Numbered from the stretch's first letter, positions 27,407-35,672 are shown. The stretch is DNA of 64,000 bases from CAVPLM01 sp963713545 (GCA_963713545.1 CAVQME010000001.1:1-64000); one strand, 5' to 3'. The notes: generated from the sequence alone by a model not told the origin. Numbers and translations: made by a program.

Positions 27407-28831
27407 CTACTCTCGGGCGGCCGCGACCGCGCGGGCGGCCACCAGCCCGGAGGCGGAGGCCTGCACCAGGCCTCGTGTGACCCCGGCTCCGTCGCCGACG
27501 GCGTAAAGACCCGAGACCGGCGTCTGAAGGTCGGCGCCCAGCGCCACCCGGGAGGAGTAGAACTTCACCTCGGCGCCGTAGAGGAGCGTATCTCGACCCC
27601 CCACACCTGGGAGGAGCGCCTCGAGGGCTTCCAACATATCCATGAGGTCGCGCAGATGGCGGTACGGCAAAGCGAAGCTGAGATCGCCGGGGGTGGCGGC
27701 GCGCAGCGTCGGTTCCACCACGCTGCGCCCCAACCTCTGCGGAGTAGTTCGATGCCCGGCGCGCAGATCGCCCAAGCGCTGTACGAGGATGTCCTTGCCC
27801 AACATGTTCGCCAGCCGGGCGATGGATTTGCCATATTCGATGGGTTCCTTGAAGGGCTCGGTAAAGCGGGTGGAGACGAGCAGGGCGAAGTTGGTGTTCG
27901 CGGTCTTGCGGTCGGCATTGGCGTAGCTGTGGCCGTTGACAGTCACCGCGTCGCCCCAGCTCTCGGTGCAGACCACGCCGTGCGGGTTCATACAGAACGT
28001 CCGCACCTGATCCTCGAAATGCCGTGACGTATACAAGAGCTTGGGCTCATAAAGCTCGTCGGTGATCACGTCGGCCACCACCGCCGGGATCTCCACCCGC
28101 ACCCCGATGTCAACGGCGTTGTTCACCAGGGGGATCCCCAGGCGCCCGGCCTCCCCGGTGAGCCAGGCCGAACCCTCTCTCCCCGGAGCAAGTATCACCA
28201 CCGGACTCTCATAGGTCTCTCCCGACGCGGTCGTCACGCCGGTGACCGTACTCCCATCGGCACTCGCAGTGAGTTTGGGGGACGCGCTCGTCAGGACCTG
28301 CGCCACCATGGTGTGGGTCGCGATGTCGACCTTGTCTTCGAGCTCCGCCCTCATGGCGGCCAGCACTTCCGCCGCCCGCTCGGTCCCCAGGTGGCGCACC
28401 GGCGAGCGCACGAGACGGAGACCCTGGCGCGCTGCCAGGTCGGCCCAGCGGTCGAGCTCTTCCGGATCGTCCCCGTAGAGTCTGTCCGGGGCCCCGAACT
28501 CTCGGTAGACTCCATCGACATCGGCGATGAGCGCCGGCAATACTGCGGGGTCCACGTACTCGCCCAGCCAGCCCCCCACCTCCGACCCCAGCGTGAGCTT
28601 CCCGTCAGAGAAGGCTCCCGCGCCTCCCCAGCCCGTGGTGATGTCGCAGGTGGGGCAGTGCGCGCACGAACCTGTCACCCGCGCCGGGCAGCTCCGCTCG
28701 GAGATGTCGGCGCCCTTCTCCAGGAGTAGGACCCGCAGCTCGGGATGGCGCGCCAGTTCGAGGGCGGCGAAGATGCCGGCCGGCCCCCCGCCGACGATGA
28801 TCACGTCGTAGTGACCGTCGTTTCGAGCCAT
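27407..28831 (-). CDS. FAD-dependent oxidoreductase, COG2509-like
   Basis: 474 aa from ATG 28831. The Rossmann motif DVIIVGGGPAGIFAALELA opens the protein. A Cys-rich patch (SCPARVTGSCAHCPTC) followed by GWGGAGAFSDGKL is characteristic of the uncharacterised FAD-dependent dehydrogenases of COG2509. The C-terminus YAVGDGAGVTRGLVQASASG completes the FAD fold. Electron partner and substrate are unknown. It starts nine bases after dnaB on the same strand. Confidence 0.85.
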   Translation of the reverse strand: MARNDGHYDVIIVGGGPAGIFAALELARHPELRVLLLEKGADISERSCPARVTGSCAHCPTCDITTGWGGAGAFSDGKLTLGSEVGGWLGEYVDPAVLPALIADVDGVYREFGAPDRLYGDDPEELDRWADLAARQGLRLVRSPVRHLGTERAAEVLAAMRAELEDKVDIATHTMVAQVLTSASPKLTASADGSTVTGVTTASGETYESPVVILAPGREGSAWLTGEAGRLGIPLVNNAVDIGVRVEIPAVVADVITDELYEPKLLYTSRHFEDQVRTFCMNPHGVVCTESWGDAVTVNGHSYANADRKTANTNFALLVSTRFTEPFKEPIEYGKSIARLANMLGKDILVQRLGDLRAGHRTTPQRLGRSVVEPTLRAATPGDLSFALPYRHLRDLMDMLEALEALLPGVGGRDTLLYGAEVKFYSSRVALGADLQTPVSGLYAVGDGAGVTRGLVQASASGLVAARAVAAARE

Positions 28832-28839
28832 CGCCGGTC

Positions 28840-30216
28840 TTAGGGAGTGAGACGCTTGTCCGCCAGGTCGGCGAACCGCGTGTAGTTCTGGATGAAGACC
28901 ATCTTGCAGTCGCCGATAGGCCCGTTGCGCTGCTTGCCCACAATGATCTCGGCCGTGCCTTTATCCGGACTGTCCCGGTTGTAGACCTCGTCACGGTAGA
29001 TGAACAAGACCAAGTCCGCGTCCTGTTCGATCGCGCCGGATTCTCTCAGATCCGACAGCACCGGCTTGTTGCCCGCCCGCTGCTCCACCTGCCGCGATAG
29101 CTGCGAAAGCGCCAGTACCGGCACTTCCAGCTCGCGGGCCAGGATCTTCAGCCCTCGCGAGATCCGGGAGATCTCCTGCTGGCGGCTCTCGGCACTGGTG
29201 TCGCCCATCATGAGCTGCAGGTAGTCGACGATGACAAGGCCCAGGTTCTTCTCCTTGGCTCTGAGGCGCCGGGCCTTAGCCCGGATCTCCATCAAGTTGA
29301 GAGAGGCGCTATCGTCGACGAAGATCGGCGCGGTGTGCAGGGGGGTGCAGGCAGCCGCAAGCTTGCTCCACTCCTGGGGCTGCAGGATCCCGCGCCGCAC
29401 CCGCCAGCTGTCCACCCGAGCCTCCGAGCACATCATCCGGTTGACGACTTCCATCTTGGACATCTCCAGGCTGAAGACGGCCACTCCCTTGCCCTGGTCG
29501 ACGGCCACGTTGCGGGCGATGTTGAGGGCCAAGGCGGTCTTCCCCATCGACGGCCGGGCCGCCAGGATAACCAGATTGGAGGGTTGGAACCCGCTGATGA
29601 TGGCGTCCAGGTCGCGGAAACCGGTCTGGCAACCCACGGTATGGTGCCCTTCCGACATGGTCCGCTCCAATTCGGCGAAGCTCTCGCTGATCAGCTCGCC
29701 GATGGGCTCGAACTCTCCGCCCACGCGGGTCTGCGAGATCTCGAAGACCATCTGCTCGGCCCGGTCGATGAGATCCATGGGCGGCTGCTCCCGCCGGTAC
29801 CCCATCTCGGTGATCTCGCCGCCCACCTTGATGAGCGAGCGCAGGTAATAGTTCTCGCGTACGATCTCCGCGTAATGCCGGGCGTTCGTGGCCGCGGGGA
29901 CCGCGGTGGTCAGACTGTGGATGAACGCCCTCCCCCCCACTGCGTCCAAGCTGGCCCGATTGGCCAGTTCCTCGCTGACGGTGATGGGGTCGACCGGCTC
30001 GCCTCGCGAGAACAGCTCTTCGATGACTTCGAATATGCGCTGGTGTGACTGCCGGTAGAAGTGATGCGGGCGGACGATCTCGCTCACACCGGGGATGACG
30101 TTGGGCGTGAGCATGCTGGCGCCCAGCACAGAGATCTCAGCGTCGAGGTTCTGCGGAAGCAGGTAGTCGCCCCCGCCTTGACCGTCGCTGCCTCCGCTGC
30201 CCGCCATCATCTCCAC
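28840..30216 (-). CDS. dnaB: Replicative DNA helicase DnaB
   Basis: 458 aa. N-terminal domain NLDAEISVLGASMLTP is followed by the RecA-like core with Walker A AARPSMGKTALALNIA, H1a/H2 VFSLEMSK, Walker B LGLVIVDYLQLM, H3 SQLSRQVEQR and H4 LSDLRESGAIEQDADLV. It is the ring helicase at the replication fork. No intein is present. The location after rplI is the classic bacterial arrangement. Confidence 0.97.
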   Translation of the reverse strand: MEMMAGSGGSDGQGGGDYLLPQNLDAEISVLGASMLTPNVIPGVSEIVRPHHFYRQSHQRIFEVIEELFSRGEPVDPITVSEELANRASLDAVGGRAFIHSLTTAVPAATNARHYAEIVRENYYLRSLIKVGGEITEMGYRREQPPMDLIDRAEQMVFEISQTRVGGEFEPIGELISESFAELERTMSEGHHTVGCQTGFRDLDAIISGFQPSNLVILAARPSMGKTALALNIARNVAVDQGKGVAVFSLEMSKMEVVNRMMCSEARVDSWRVRRGILQPQEWSKLAAACTPLHTAPIFVDDSASLNLMEIRAKARRLRAKEKNLGLVIVDYLQLMMGDTSAESRQQEISRISRGLKILARELEVPVLALSQLSRQVEQRAGNKPVLSDLRESGAIEQDADLVLFIYRDEVYNRDSPDKGTAEIIVGKQRNGPIGDCKMVFIQNYTRFADLADKRLTP

Positions 30217-30257
30217 CTGAGCCCCTCCTCCCCCGGGGGGACGAAATCCGCTCTAAC

Positions 30258-30418
30258 AACTCGTTTCAGAATGAAGCCGCGGCCGCCTAGTGCGCCCTGG
30301 GCGGCACGATAGTGCGTCCTCGGTCCCGCAAATAGCGCTGCTATTCGCGCTCCCTGCGTCCTTCTCTGGCGCGTGCCCAGCCCGTCCCTGGCGGCGGAGC
30401 TTCATTCTGAAACGAGTT
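30258..30418. repeat. 161-bp structure bounded by a perfect 20-bp inverted repeat
   Basis: The terminal repeats are exact: aactcgtttcagaatgaagc at 30258-30277 and its complement at 30399-30418. A second inner dyad (roughly gcaaatagc / gctattcgc) sits near the middle. The right arm ends at the base before the rplI stop codon; the left arm lies about 40 bases from the dnaB start. No coding region lies inside. The structure fits a small non-autonomous inverted-repeat element or a long processing/attenuation hairpin between rplI and dnaB. No clear target duplication is visible. Confidence 0.7.
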
Positions 30419-30880
30419 CTAGGACTTGTGTTCCTCCGGGACCACCATGACCTTGACCTCGGCCGGCTCCACGCTGCTATGGACATCCACCTTGACTATG
30501 TACGTCCCGACCAGCTTGATGGGCTCCTCCAGGTCGACGTTGCGCTTGTCCACCCGGATCTTGCGGGCGGCGTATATCGCGTTCGCGATGTCCTGGTTGG
30601 TCACCGAGCCGAAGAGCCGGTCGGCGGAGCCGACGGGCGCCGGAATGGTAAGCACGGTCTTCGAGAGGAGGTCTCTCGTCTCGTCGGCCCTCTCCGCTTC
30701 GCGCCGGGCGTGAGCGGCCTTCTCTTCCATGATCTGCCGCACGACGGCGACCCGGGCCGGGGTAGCCATCTCCGCCAGCTTGCGGGGGAACAGAAAGTTG
30801 CGAGCGTAGCCGTCCGACACGTTCGCCAATTCGCCCTTCTTGCCCAGCTTATCCACGTCCTGCAAAAGGATTATCTCCAT
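30419..30880 (-). CDS. rplI: 50S ribosomal protein L9
   Basis: 153 aa. MEIILLQDVDKLGKKGELANVSDGYARNF-type N-terminal fold (seen as ILLQDVDKLGKKGEL), central connecting helix rich in Ala/Arg/Glu, and C-terminal domain with LFGSVTNQDIANAI. L9 binds 23S rRNA domain V. It is part of the rpsF-ssb-rpsR-(DUF2232)-rplI block. The stop codon abuts the inverted repeat at 30258-30418. Confidence 0.97.
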   Translation of the reverse strand: MEIILLQDVDKLGKKGELANVSDGYARNFLFPRKLAEMATPARVAVVRQIMEEKAAHARREAERADETRDLLSKTVLTIPAPVGSADRLFGSVTNQDIANAIYAARKIRVDKRNVDLEEPIKLVGTYIVKVDVHSSVEPAEVKVMVVPEEHKS

Positions 30881-30899
30881 ATCTCACTCCTTGTCTATC

Positions 30900-31880
30900 T
30901 CACCCCAAGGGACCCGCACCGGGGCTCTTGAGAGCAAAACGCTTCCGGTAATCGAACCAGGTGTCGAACAGCCCGGCCAGAGCCGTCACATGGACCAGCA
31001 CTTGCCCCACTATCCCCGCTATGAAGAGCGCCGCCCATGACCCCGGACGCATCCGGCGGGTGACGACGAACCACCTCAGGACGGCCATCCCCTGCACGAA
31101 GAACAGCGTCTGCGACACAAGCAGGATGTTGATGCCAACATACAGCACGACGGCCTGCCAGTCACCGTCACCCCGCGCAAACAGAAGCGTGGCCAGTCCC
31201 GCTATGGACGCATAGGCCACCGCCCAGTGCATCCGGAACCGGGATAGTGAGAGACCCACCGCTACTTTCTCCCGCAACCGCGGGAACAGTAGATAGGCCA
31301 GACCCATGGAGCAGCCGGCCAGCAGGATCGCCCCCATACCCAGAAGCCCCGGGGCAAGATAGGGGAGGATGTCCACGAACCGTCGCAACAGGTCGGAGAC
31401 CGAATCCGCAGTGGCCGTCCCCACACCCATCTGGACGTAGAGCGCGGCCGTCTCCTCGATGGACGCATACGCGCTCTCGCGCAGATCAGTCAGGTTGACG
31501 CCGAACACCAGCCACAGCGCCATCCCCCAGGCCACGAACGCGAAGAGCGCCGCGCCTGCCGTCGAAGCCAGGCTGCGGGTGAAAGCCCATTCCCTCCGCA
31601 GAGCCTGGCCCAGTGCCGCCCCCATAGAGAGCACGAGCAAAAAGGCCAGCAGGGCGGAGCTCAGGCCACCGACGAAATACAGCAGTCCCCCACTCACCAC
31701 AGCGACGATCGCGCCGCTCAGCGCACCCCTACTGGCTACGACATGGACTGCCGGTAACACCAGGAAAGGGGTCACGATGGGCTGGACGAACGGGAGGATC
31801 AGCAAGCAGAGCCCCATGATGACGGTCGCTGCCGTCGCCTTGGCCACGGGCACAAGCGCGACTGAGGACGACGCCTTCAC
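30900..31880 (-). CDS. DUF2232 (YybS-like) membrane protein
   Basis: About 326 aa from GTG 31880, which has GAAGGT six bases upstream; a TTG at 31901 is an alternative. About eight hydrophobic segments resemble ECF S-component-like DUF2232 proteins, and location between rpsR and rplI is the family's usual place in Firmicutes and relatives. A conserved Asp/Trp-containing end (LFDTWFDYRKRF) matches the family C-terminus. Molecular function is not established. Confidence 0.8.
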   Translation of the reverse strand: MKASSSVALVPVAKATAATVIMGLCLLILPFVQPIVTPFLVLPAVHVVASRGALSGAIVAVVSGGLLYFVGGLSSALLAFLLVLSMGAALGQALRREWAFTRSLASTAGAALFAFVAWGMALWLVFGVNLTDLRESAYASIEETAALYVQMGVGTATADSVSDLLRRFVDILPYLAPGLLGMGAILLAGCSMGLAYLLFPRLREKVAVGLSLSRFRMHWAVAYASIAGLATLLFARGDGDWQAVVLYVGINILLVSQTLFFVQGMAVLRWFVVTRRMRPGSWAALFIAGIVGQVLVHVTALAGLFDTWFDYRKRFALKSPGAGPLG

Positions 31881-31915
31881 GACCCGACCTTCACGGCCCA
31901 ACCTTCACAGTCCGG

Positions 31916-32182
31916 CTATCCCTCTACCGGCTGCGTATAGGGAAGCAGTGCGACCTCACGAGCCCGCTTGATCGCGACGGCGACCTGCCGCTGATGCCGC
32001 CGGCACGCGCCGGTGGTGCGGCGCGACCGTATCTTGCCTCGCTCCGACATGAAGCGGCGGAGCGTGCCGTAGTCTTTGTAGTCGACTTCTTCCACACCTT
32101 CCTTGCAGAAAAAGCAATACTTGCGCCGCCGCGAGCCGGTCGTGGGCCGCGTGCGCCGCTGCTGCTTCTTGGGATTCGCCAC
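31916..32182 (-). CDS. rpsR: 30S ribosomal protein S18 (zinc-type)
   Basis: 88 aa. The core YKDYGTLRRFMSERGKIRSR is typical S18, and the CFFC with a later ACRRHQRQV resembles the zinc-binding (C+) version. S18 pairs with S6 on the 30S platform. It sits in its standard place 3' of ssb. Confidence 0.96.
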   Translation of the reverse strand: MANPKKQQRRTRPTTGSRRRKYCFFCKEGVEEVDYKDYGTLRRFMSERGKIRSRRTTGACRRHQRQVAVAIKRAREVALLPYTQPVEG

Positions 32183-32205
32183 CTTCTCTACCTCCTTGGA
32201 GACGA

Positions 32206-32649
32206 CTAGAACGGGATGTCGTCGCCCCCGAAATCGATGTCACGAAAATCGTCCTGCGCCGCCGCGTCGGACGAAGACTGAGCCCCTCCCCGGAACGACG
32301 GCTCGCGCGTCTCGCCCGGTGCCCCGACGAAGACCACGTTCTCTCCGATGATCTCCACCTTGCTGCGCTTGGTACCGTCCTGGGCATCCCAGGTGCGCTG
32401 TTCCAGACGACCGTCCACCACTACCTGGCGCCCCTTGGCGAGATAGCGAGCGCAGCTTTCGCCTTGTTGACCCCAGACCACTACGTCGAAGAAACTCGCC
32501 TTGTCCACCCACTCTCCCGACGCATCCTTGTACCTTCGCCCCACCGCCACACCGAACTGACACACGGAGGTGCCATTCGGAGTCTGGCGGAGCTCTGGGT
32601 CGCGGGTCAGATTACCCACTAAGGTCACGTGTGCGATGCCGCGAGCCAT
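32206..32649 (-). CDS. ssb: Single-stranded DNA-binding protein
   Basis: 147 aa. OB-fold opening GIAHVTLVGNLTRDPELRQT, then VWGQQGESCARYLAKGRQV, an Arg-containing linker, and the acidic C-terminal tip DDIPF used for partner docking. Between rpsF and rpsR, as in most bacteria. The linker is Ser/Ala-rich and short. Confidence 0.97.
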   Translation of the reverse strand: MARGIAHVTLVGNLTRDPELRQTPNGTSVCQFGVAVGRRYKDASGEWVDKASFFDVVVWGQQGESCARYLAKGRQVVVDGRLEQRTWDAQDGTKRSKVEIIGENVVFVGAPGETREPSFRGGAQSSSDAAAQDDFRDIDFGGDDIPF

Positions 32650-32664
32650 CTTCTTCTCCTTCGA

Positions 32665-33063
32665 CTAGGCTTCTTCAGCAGCCGCTGGCGCGGATGCCGC
32701 CGAGGCAGCCGCAGCCGGGGCAGCCGCAGCAGGGGCAGCAACCGCGGGGGTTGCCGCGGGCTGCTGGACGCTGAAAGGCTTTTCATGGCGGATGGGCATG
32801 AAGCGCAGCACGCTGTCGGTGATGCCGAGTACCCGGGTCACTTCGTCGAGGGTCTTCGGCGTCGCCTCGAAGTAGAGGATGTAGTAGACGCCGTCGAAGA
32901 CGTCCTTGATCTCGTACGCGAGACGTCTCTTGCCCCACTCGTCGATCTTCACGATGACGCCCTGGTCGCCCGTGATGATCTCTTTGGTGCGATCCAGCAC
33001 CGCGGTTCGTTCATCATCCGGCACATCCGCGCGCAGGATGAGAACCAGCTCATAGCTGTTCAG
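32665..33063 (-). CDS. rpsF: 30S ribosomal protein S6, apparent CTG start
   Basis: 132 aa if translation begins at CTG 33063. The S6 fold needs its first strand, which reads NSYELVLILRADVPDDE. In this frame the only possible start upstream of that strand is CTG, since a TGA lies two codons earlier. A near-perfect Shine-Dalgarno, GGAGGTGA, is six bases before the CTG. The next conventional start, GTG 33024, would delete strand 1. The remainder is normal (VYYILYFEATPKTLDEVTRV), with a 25-residue Ala/Pro tail. S6 forms the S6:S18 dimer. Confidence 0.9.
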   Translation of the reverse strand: MNSYELVLILRADVPDDERTAVLDRTKEIITGDQGVIVKIDEWGKRRLAYEIKDVFDGVYYILYFEATPKTLDEVTRVLGITDSVLRFMPIRHEKPFSVQQPAATPAVAAPAAAAPAAAASAASAPAAAEEA

Positions 33064-33195
33064 TTTGGGTCACCTCCTACGGTCTTGAGCGGCCCCGGCT
33101 TCTCTGCCGGAGCAGGGGTGCAGTATGGAATTGTACTCGCGCCTCCGGACAGGACTATCGGGTCCATCGTCCACTGCTGGGGGCGCGAAGGAGAG

Positions 33196-33246
33196 AGTAT
33201 ACACCGAGGGCGCTGGCACACCAAGACTGGTGCAGCCAGCGCCCTC
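33196..33246 (-). promoter_or_regulatory. Candidate rpsF promoter embedded in a hairpin
   Basis: On the minus strand TTGGTG (33219-33224) and TATACT (33196-33201) are spaced by 17 bases, a plausible sigma-A promoter about 130 bases upstream of rpsF. The -35 lies inside a strong dyad: 33206-33217 pairs with 33235-33246 (12 bp), with an inner 5-bp stem cacca/tggtg. The dyad could be an operator, or a terminator for upstream transcription. Confidence 0.55.
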
Positions 33247-33275
33247 GCGCCCCCCCGGCGGACTGAAAGGAGGGC

Positions 33276-33298
33276 GTCGCAGCTGATCACGCTGCGAC
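33276..33298 (-). terminator. Possible terminator after ccdA
   Basis: An 8-bp perfect stem gtcgcagc/gctgcgac with a 7-base loop lies about 150 bases downstream of the ccdA stop, followed on the minus strand by a pyrimidine-rich CCTCCTTTC. The T-run is weak, so termination is only possible. The remainder of the gap 33064-33446 holds the rpsF leader and promoter. Confidence 0.35.
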
Positions 33299-33446
33299 CC
33301 CAACCCAGTCGCTCCTGGGACGGTGAACGGGACCTTCGAGTTCCGCAACAGATGAGTCGATGGCCGGGCGCAATCCCGAGCCCGCGCGCTGGTTTCGACG
33401 GCACACGATGAGACCCCATTCTGACGATGGACCTCGTCATTCGGGC

Positions 33447-34169
33447 TCAGAAGAACGGCAACCCCAGGCCCGACAGCCGCGCCGAAAGCCAGCTGAACTG
33501 CCCTCCGATCAGGAGAGCTCCGTAGATCACCAAGATCGCCCCACACACTATCTGGATGACCCGCAGATGTCTCCGTATCCGGGAGAACGCTCGAAGCGCC
33601 CGGCCCACGAAGAAGCCTGCCAGCAAGAACGGTATGCCTAGCCCCAGAGAATAGACGAACAGCAGCGCGGCCCCTCCCGCCGGGTCGCCACCGGACGCGG
33701 CCATGGTCAGTATCGCAGCCAGAACGGGGCCGACGCAGGGCGTCCACCCGAAGGCGAAGGCGATCCCCATGACGAAGGCTCCCGTGGGCCCCCTCGGTAC
33801 CTTGCCGAGGAGAGGACGCACGTCTTTCTGCATGAAGCTGGGCGCCGTCAGACCGGCGATGATCAGACCCAGGACGACCAGGAGCGCGCCCGCGATGATC
33901 TGCAGCAGCCTCTGATTGGCCACGAGCACGCCCGCGAACGAGAAACCGGCTCCCAGCAAGGTGAATACCACGGAGAAACCGAGCACGAAGGCAAGCGTGC
34001 TCAGGATGACGCGCCGGTCCCCCTCCCGCAGTTCCTCGACACTCAGGCCGGAGACGAACGAGAGGTAGGCCGGAAGGAGGGGAAGGACGCAAGGGCTGAG
34101 GAAGCTGGCCGCCCCGCCCGCCAACGCCACGAGGAAGGCGGTCAAACCGAGATCAGTCGGTAAGGTCAT
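33447..34169 (-). CDS. ccdA: CcdA/DsbD-type thiol-disulfide transporter
   Basis: 240 aa, six membrane segments. Redox Cys residues lie in SFLSPCVLPLLPAYLSF (TM1) and AFGWTPCVGPVLAAIL (TM4), the canonical CcdA pair. It carries reducing equivalents from cytoplasmic thioredoxin across the membrane to extracytoplasmic redoxins. Its start overlaps the preceding lipoprotein gene by 17 bases, which makes that lipoprotein its likely electron acceptor. Cytoplasmic TrxA is encoded about 2.1 kb upstream on the same strand. Confidence 0.95.
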   Translation of the reverse strand: MTLPTDLGLTAFLVALAGGAASFLSPCVLPLLPAYLSFVSGLSVEELREGDRRVILSTLAFVLGFSVVFTLLGAGFSFAGVLVANQRLLQIIAGALLVVLGLIIAGLTAPSFMQKDVRPLLGKVPRGPTGAFVMGIAFAFGWTPCVGPVLAAILTMAASGGDPAGGAALLFVYSLGLGIPFLLAGFFVGRALRAFSRIRRHLRVIQIVCGAILVIYGALLIGGQFSWLSARLSGLGLPFF

Positions 34170-34728
34170 CCACCAGGCTGGAAAGCTCGTCGGCAGTCAT
34201 GCCGCCGACCACGGTCTTCGCCACCTCTCCCTCAGAATCGAGGACCACTATGGTGGGGATCGCCCGCACCCCATAGTCCGCAGCGACGTTGTCTTCATCG
34301 AGCATCACGGGAAACGTGTACCCGCCCTCGCTCATGAACTCGCGCATGTCGTCCTCGCCGTCGCTCACCGCTAGGACCAACACTCCCGCTCTTTCCGCTT
34401 CTTCTCGATAGAACCTATCGAGTTCGGGCGCCTCCGCCTCGCAGGCCCCTCACCAGCTGGCCATGAAGGCCAGCACCAGGGGCTTGCCCCGGTATTGGCC
34501 GAGCGAGACCTCCGTCCCATCGAGCGTTACGCCGGAGAAACCGGCGTCGGCTTGGGCAGTCGTCGCGGTCGCGCCGCCCGTCGAGGAGGTGGCGGGAGAT
34601 CCGCAAGCCACGGAGAGGACCGCGATGAGAGCGACCAGGAACGCCGCCATCCCCGCGGTGATAGCCAGAGAACTGCGCCTGCCCCGCACCGGTCTCACAG
34701 CATCGGATCTCACAGCGTTGGATCTCAC
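34153..34728 (-). CDS. TlpA/ResA-like redoxin lipoprotein, probable selenoprotein (UxxC)
   Basis: 191 aa when the in-frame TGA at 34450-34452 is read as selenocysteine 93. The lipobox LSVAC gives lipidated Cys42. The redoxin domain runs DGTEVSLGQYRGKPLVLAF-MASW-U-GACEAEAPELDRFY, then VLVLAVSDGEDDMREF, and later YGVRAIPTIVVLDSEGEV with the cis-Pro. The TGA sits exactly where TlpA-type proteins have the first Cys of WCxxC, and reading resumes in the same frame with full family similarity. A stem-loop lies 27 bases downstream. It is between lgt, which would lipidate it, and ccdA, which would reduce it. The N-terminus shows three 15-base tandem repeats. Alternative: a pseudogene with a Cys-to-stop change. 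Confidence 0.87.
34404..34422 (-). promoter_or_regulatory. Candidate bacterial SECIS stem-loop, redoxin lipoprotein
   Basis: In the mRNA, CUCGAUAG and CUAUCGAG form a perfect 8-bp stem around GUU (or 7 bp around GGUUC). The stem begins 27 bases after the UGA and the loop about 34-35 bases after it. A loop beginning with G at this distance agrees with the general form of bacterial SECIS elements recognised by SelB. The element lies within the coding sequence. Confidence 0.7.
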
Positions 34729-34743
34729 AGCGTCACCCGACCG

Positions 34744-35553
34744 TCACCGGGCCTTGCGCCCCGTCGAAGCGGTAGCGGCCACCGGAGGGACGCTCTCCTC
34801 GCCGCCCAATACCGGGCGAAGTCGTCCGTAGGTCTCGAAGTACCACATCCCGACGATGCCGATGACGAAAAGCGCCACGGCGATCCACTGCTGCTGGGTG
34901 AGCCCCAGGAAGACCGCCTCGTTGGTGCGCACGAACTCCACCAGGAAGCGCTCGATCCCGGCGAGCATCAGATACGCGAAGATCAAGGGACCTTCGCGCT
35001 TGAAACGGGGACTGATGACCCACACGAGCAAGGCAAAGATCACCAGTGAGGCCGCAATCTCGTAGAGCTGGGTCGGATGCACCTTCACGGTCGTAGGCGG
35101 GAGACCTTGGGGAAAGGACATTCCCCAAGGGAGATCGGTGGGCACGCCGTAATCGTCGCCCCTGAGAAAGCAGCCCATCCGGCCCACCGCGTAGCCTACG
35201 GCTACCGCCGGACCACCCGAGTCCATGACGGCCGCGAGCCGCTCTTTCGAAAGCAGCGTGACCACGACCACGGCCACGATGGCGCCGAAAAGCCCGCCGA
35301 ACCAGACCAGGCCCCCTCCGCTGAGGAGGTTGCCCGGCCATTCGTCGGGATGGAGGATCAAATAGTGGATCTTGGCCCCGAGCAGACCGCCCACCACACA
35401 GGCGATGAGGAGCCCGTAGATGAAATCGGGCTTGACGCCTCGCTGTTTGAACTGCCAATGCGCGACGAAACCGGCGGAGATGAACGCGAGAGCCATCATG
35501 ACCCCGAAGGAGTTCATCGTGAACCCGCCGATATGAAACAGCTCAGGGTACAT
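34744..35553 (-). CDS. lgt: Prolipoprotein diacylglyceryl transferase
   Basis: 269 aa, seven membrane segments. It shows LGAKIHYLILHPDEW (His of the catalytic region), GGGLVWFGGLFGAI, VGRMGCFLRGDDYGVPTDLPWG (the Lgt signature region) and VHPTQLYEI. It transfers diacylglycerol to the lipobox Cys of lipoproteins. The next gene, 15 bases downstream, is a lipoprotein. The signature RGDDYG is slightly divergent from the usual N-rich version. Confidence 0.95.
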   Translation of the reverse strand: MYPELFHIGGFTMNSFGVMMALAFISAGFVAHWQFKQRGVKPDFIYGLLIACVVGGLLGAKIHYLILHPDEWPGNLLSGGGLVWFGGLFGAIVAVVVVTLLSKERLAAVMDSGGPAVAVGYAVGRMGCFLRGDDYGVPTDLPWGMSFPQGLPPTTVKVHPTQLYEIAASLVIFALLVWVISPRFKREGPLIFAYLMLAGIERFLVEFVRTNEAVFLGLTQQQWIAVALFVIGIVGMWYFETYGRLRPVLGGEESVPPVAATASTGRKAR

Positions 35554-35672
35554 TCAGCTCCCCAGGGTAAACGTCATGGCGCGAGAGACCTCGGCTTCAG
35601 CGTGCCGATTATCGCACGCCGGTCATCGGTCGCGCGCTGTTCGCTGGGACCACACGGGTCCCATCAAGACGC

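Noticed and set aside
30253..30486. 77-codon minus-strand ORF across the inverted-repeat structure
   Set aside because: It is a reading of the repeat and the 3' end of rplI in another frame; the inverted repeat alone explains its openness.
34450..34452. TGA reassigned to Trp or Gly genome-wide
   Set aside because: TGA is the normal stop of most genes here, often in GTGA/ATGA overlaps, so only the two context-specific TGAs are read as Sec.
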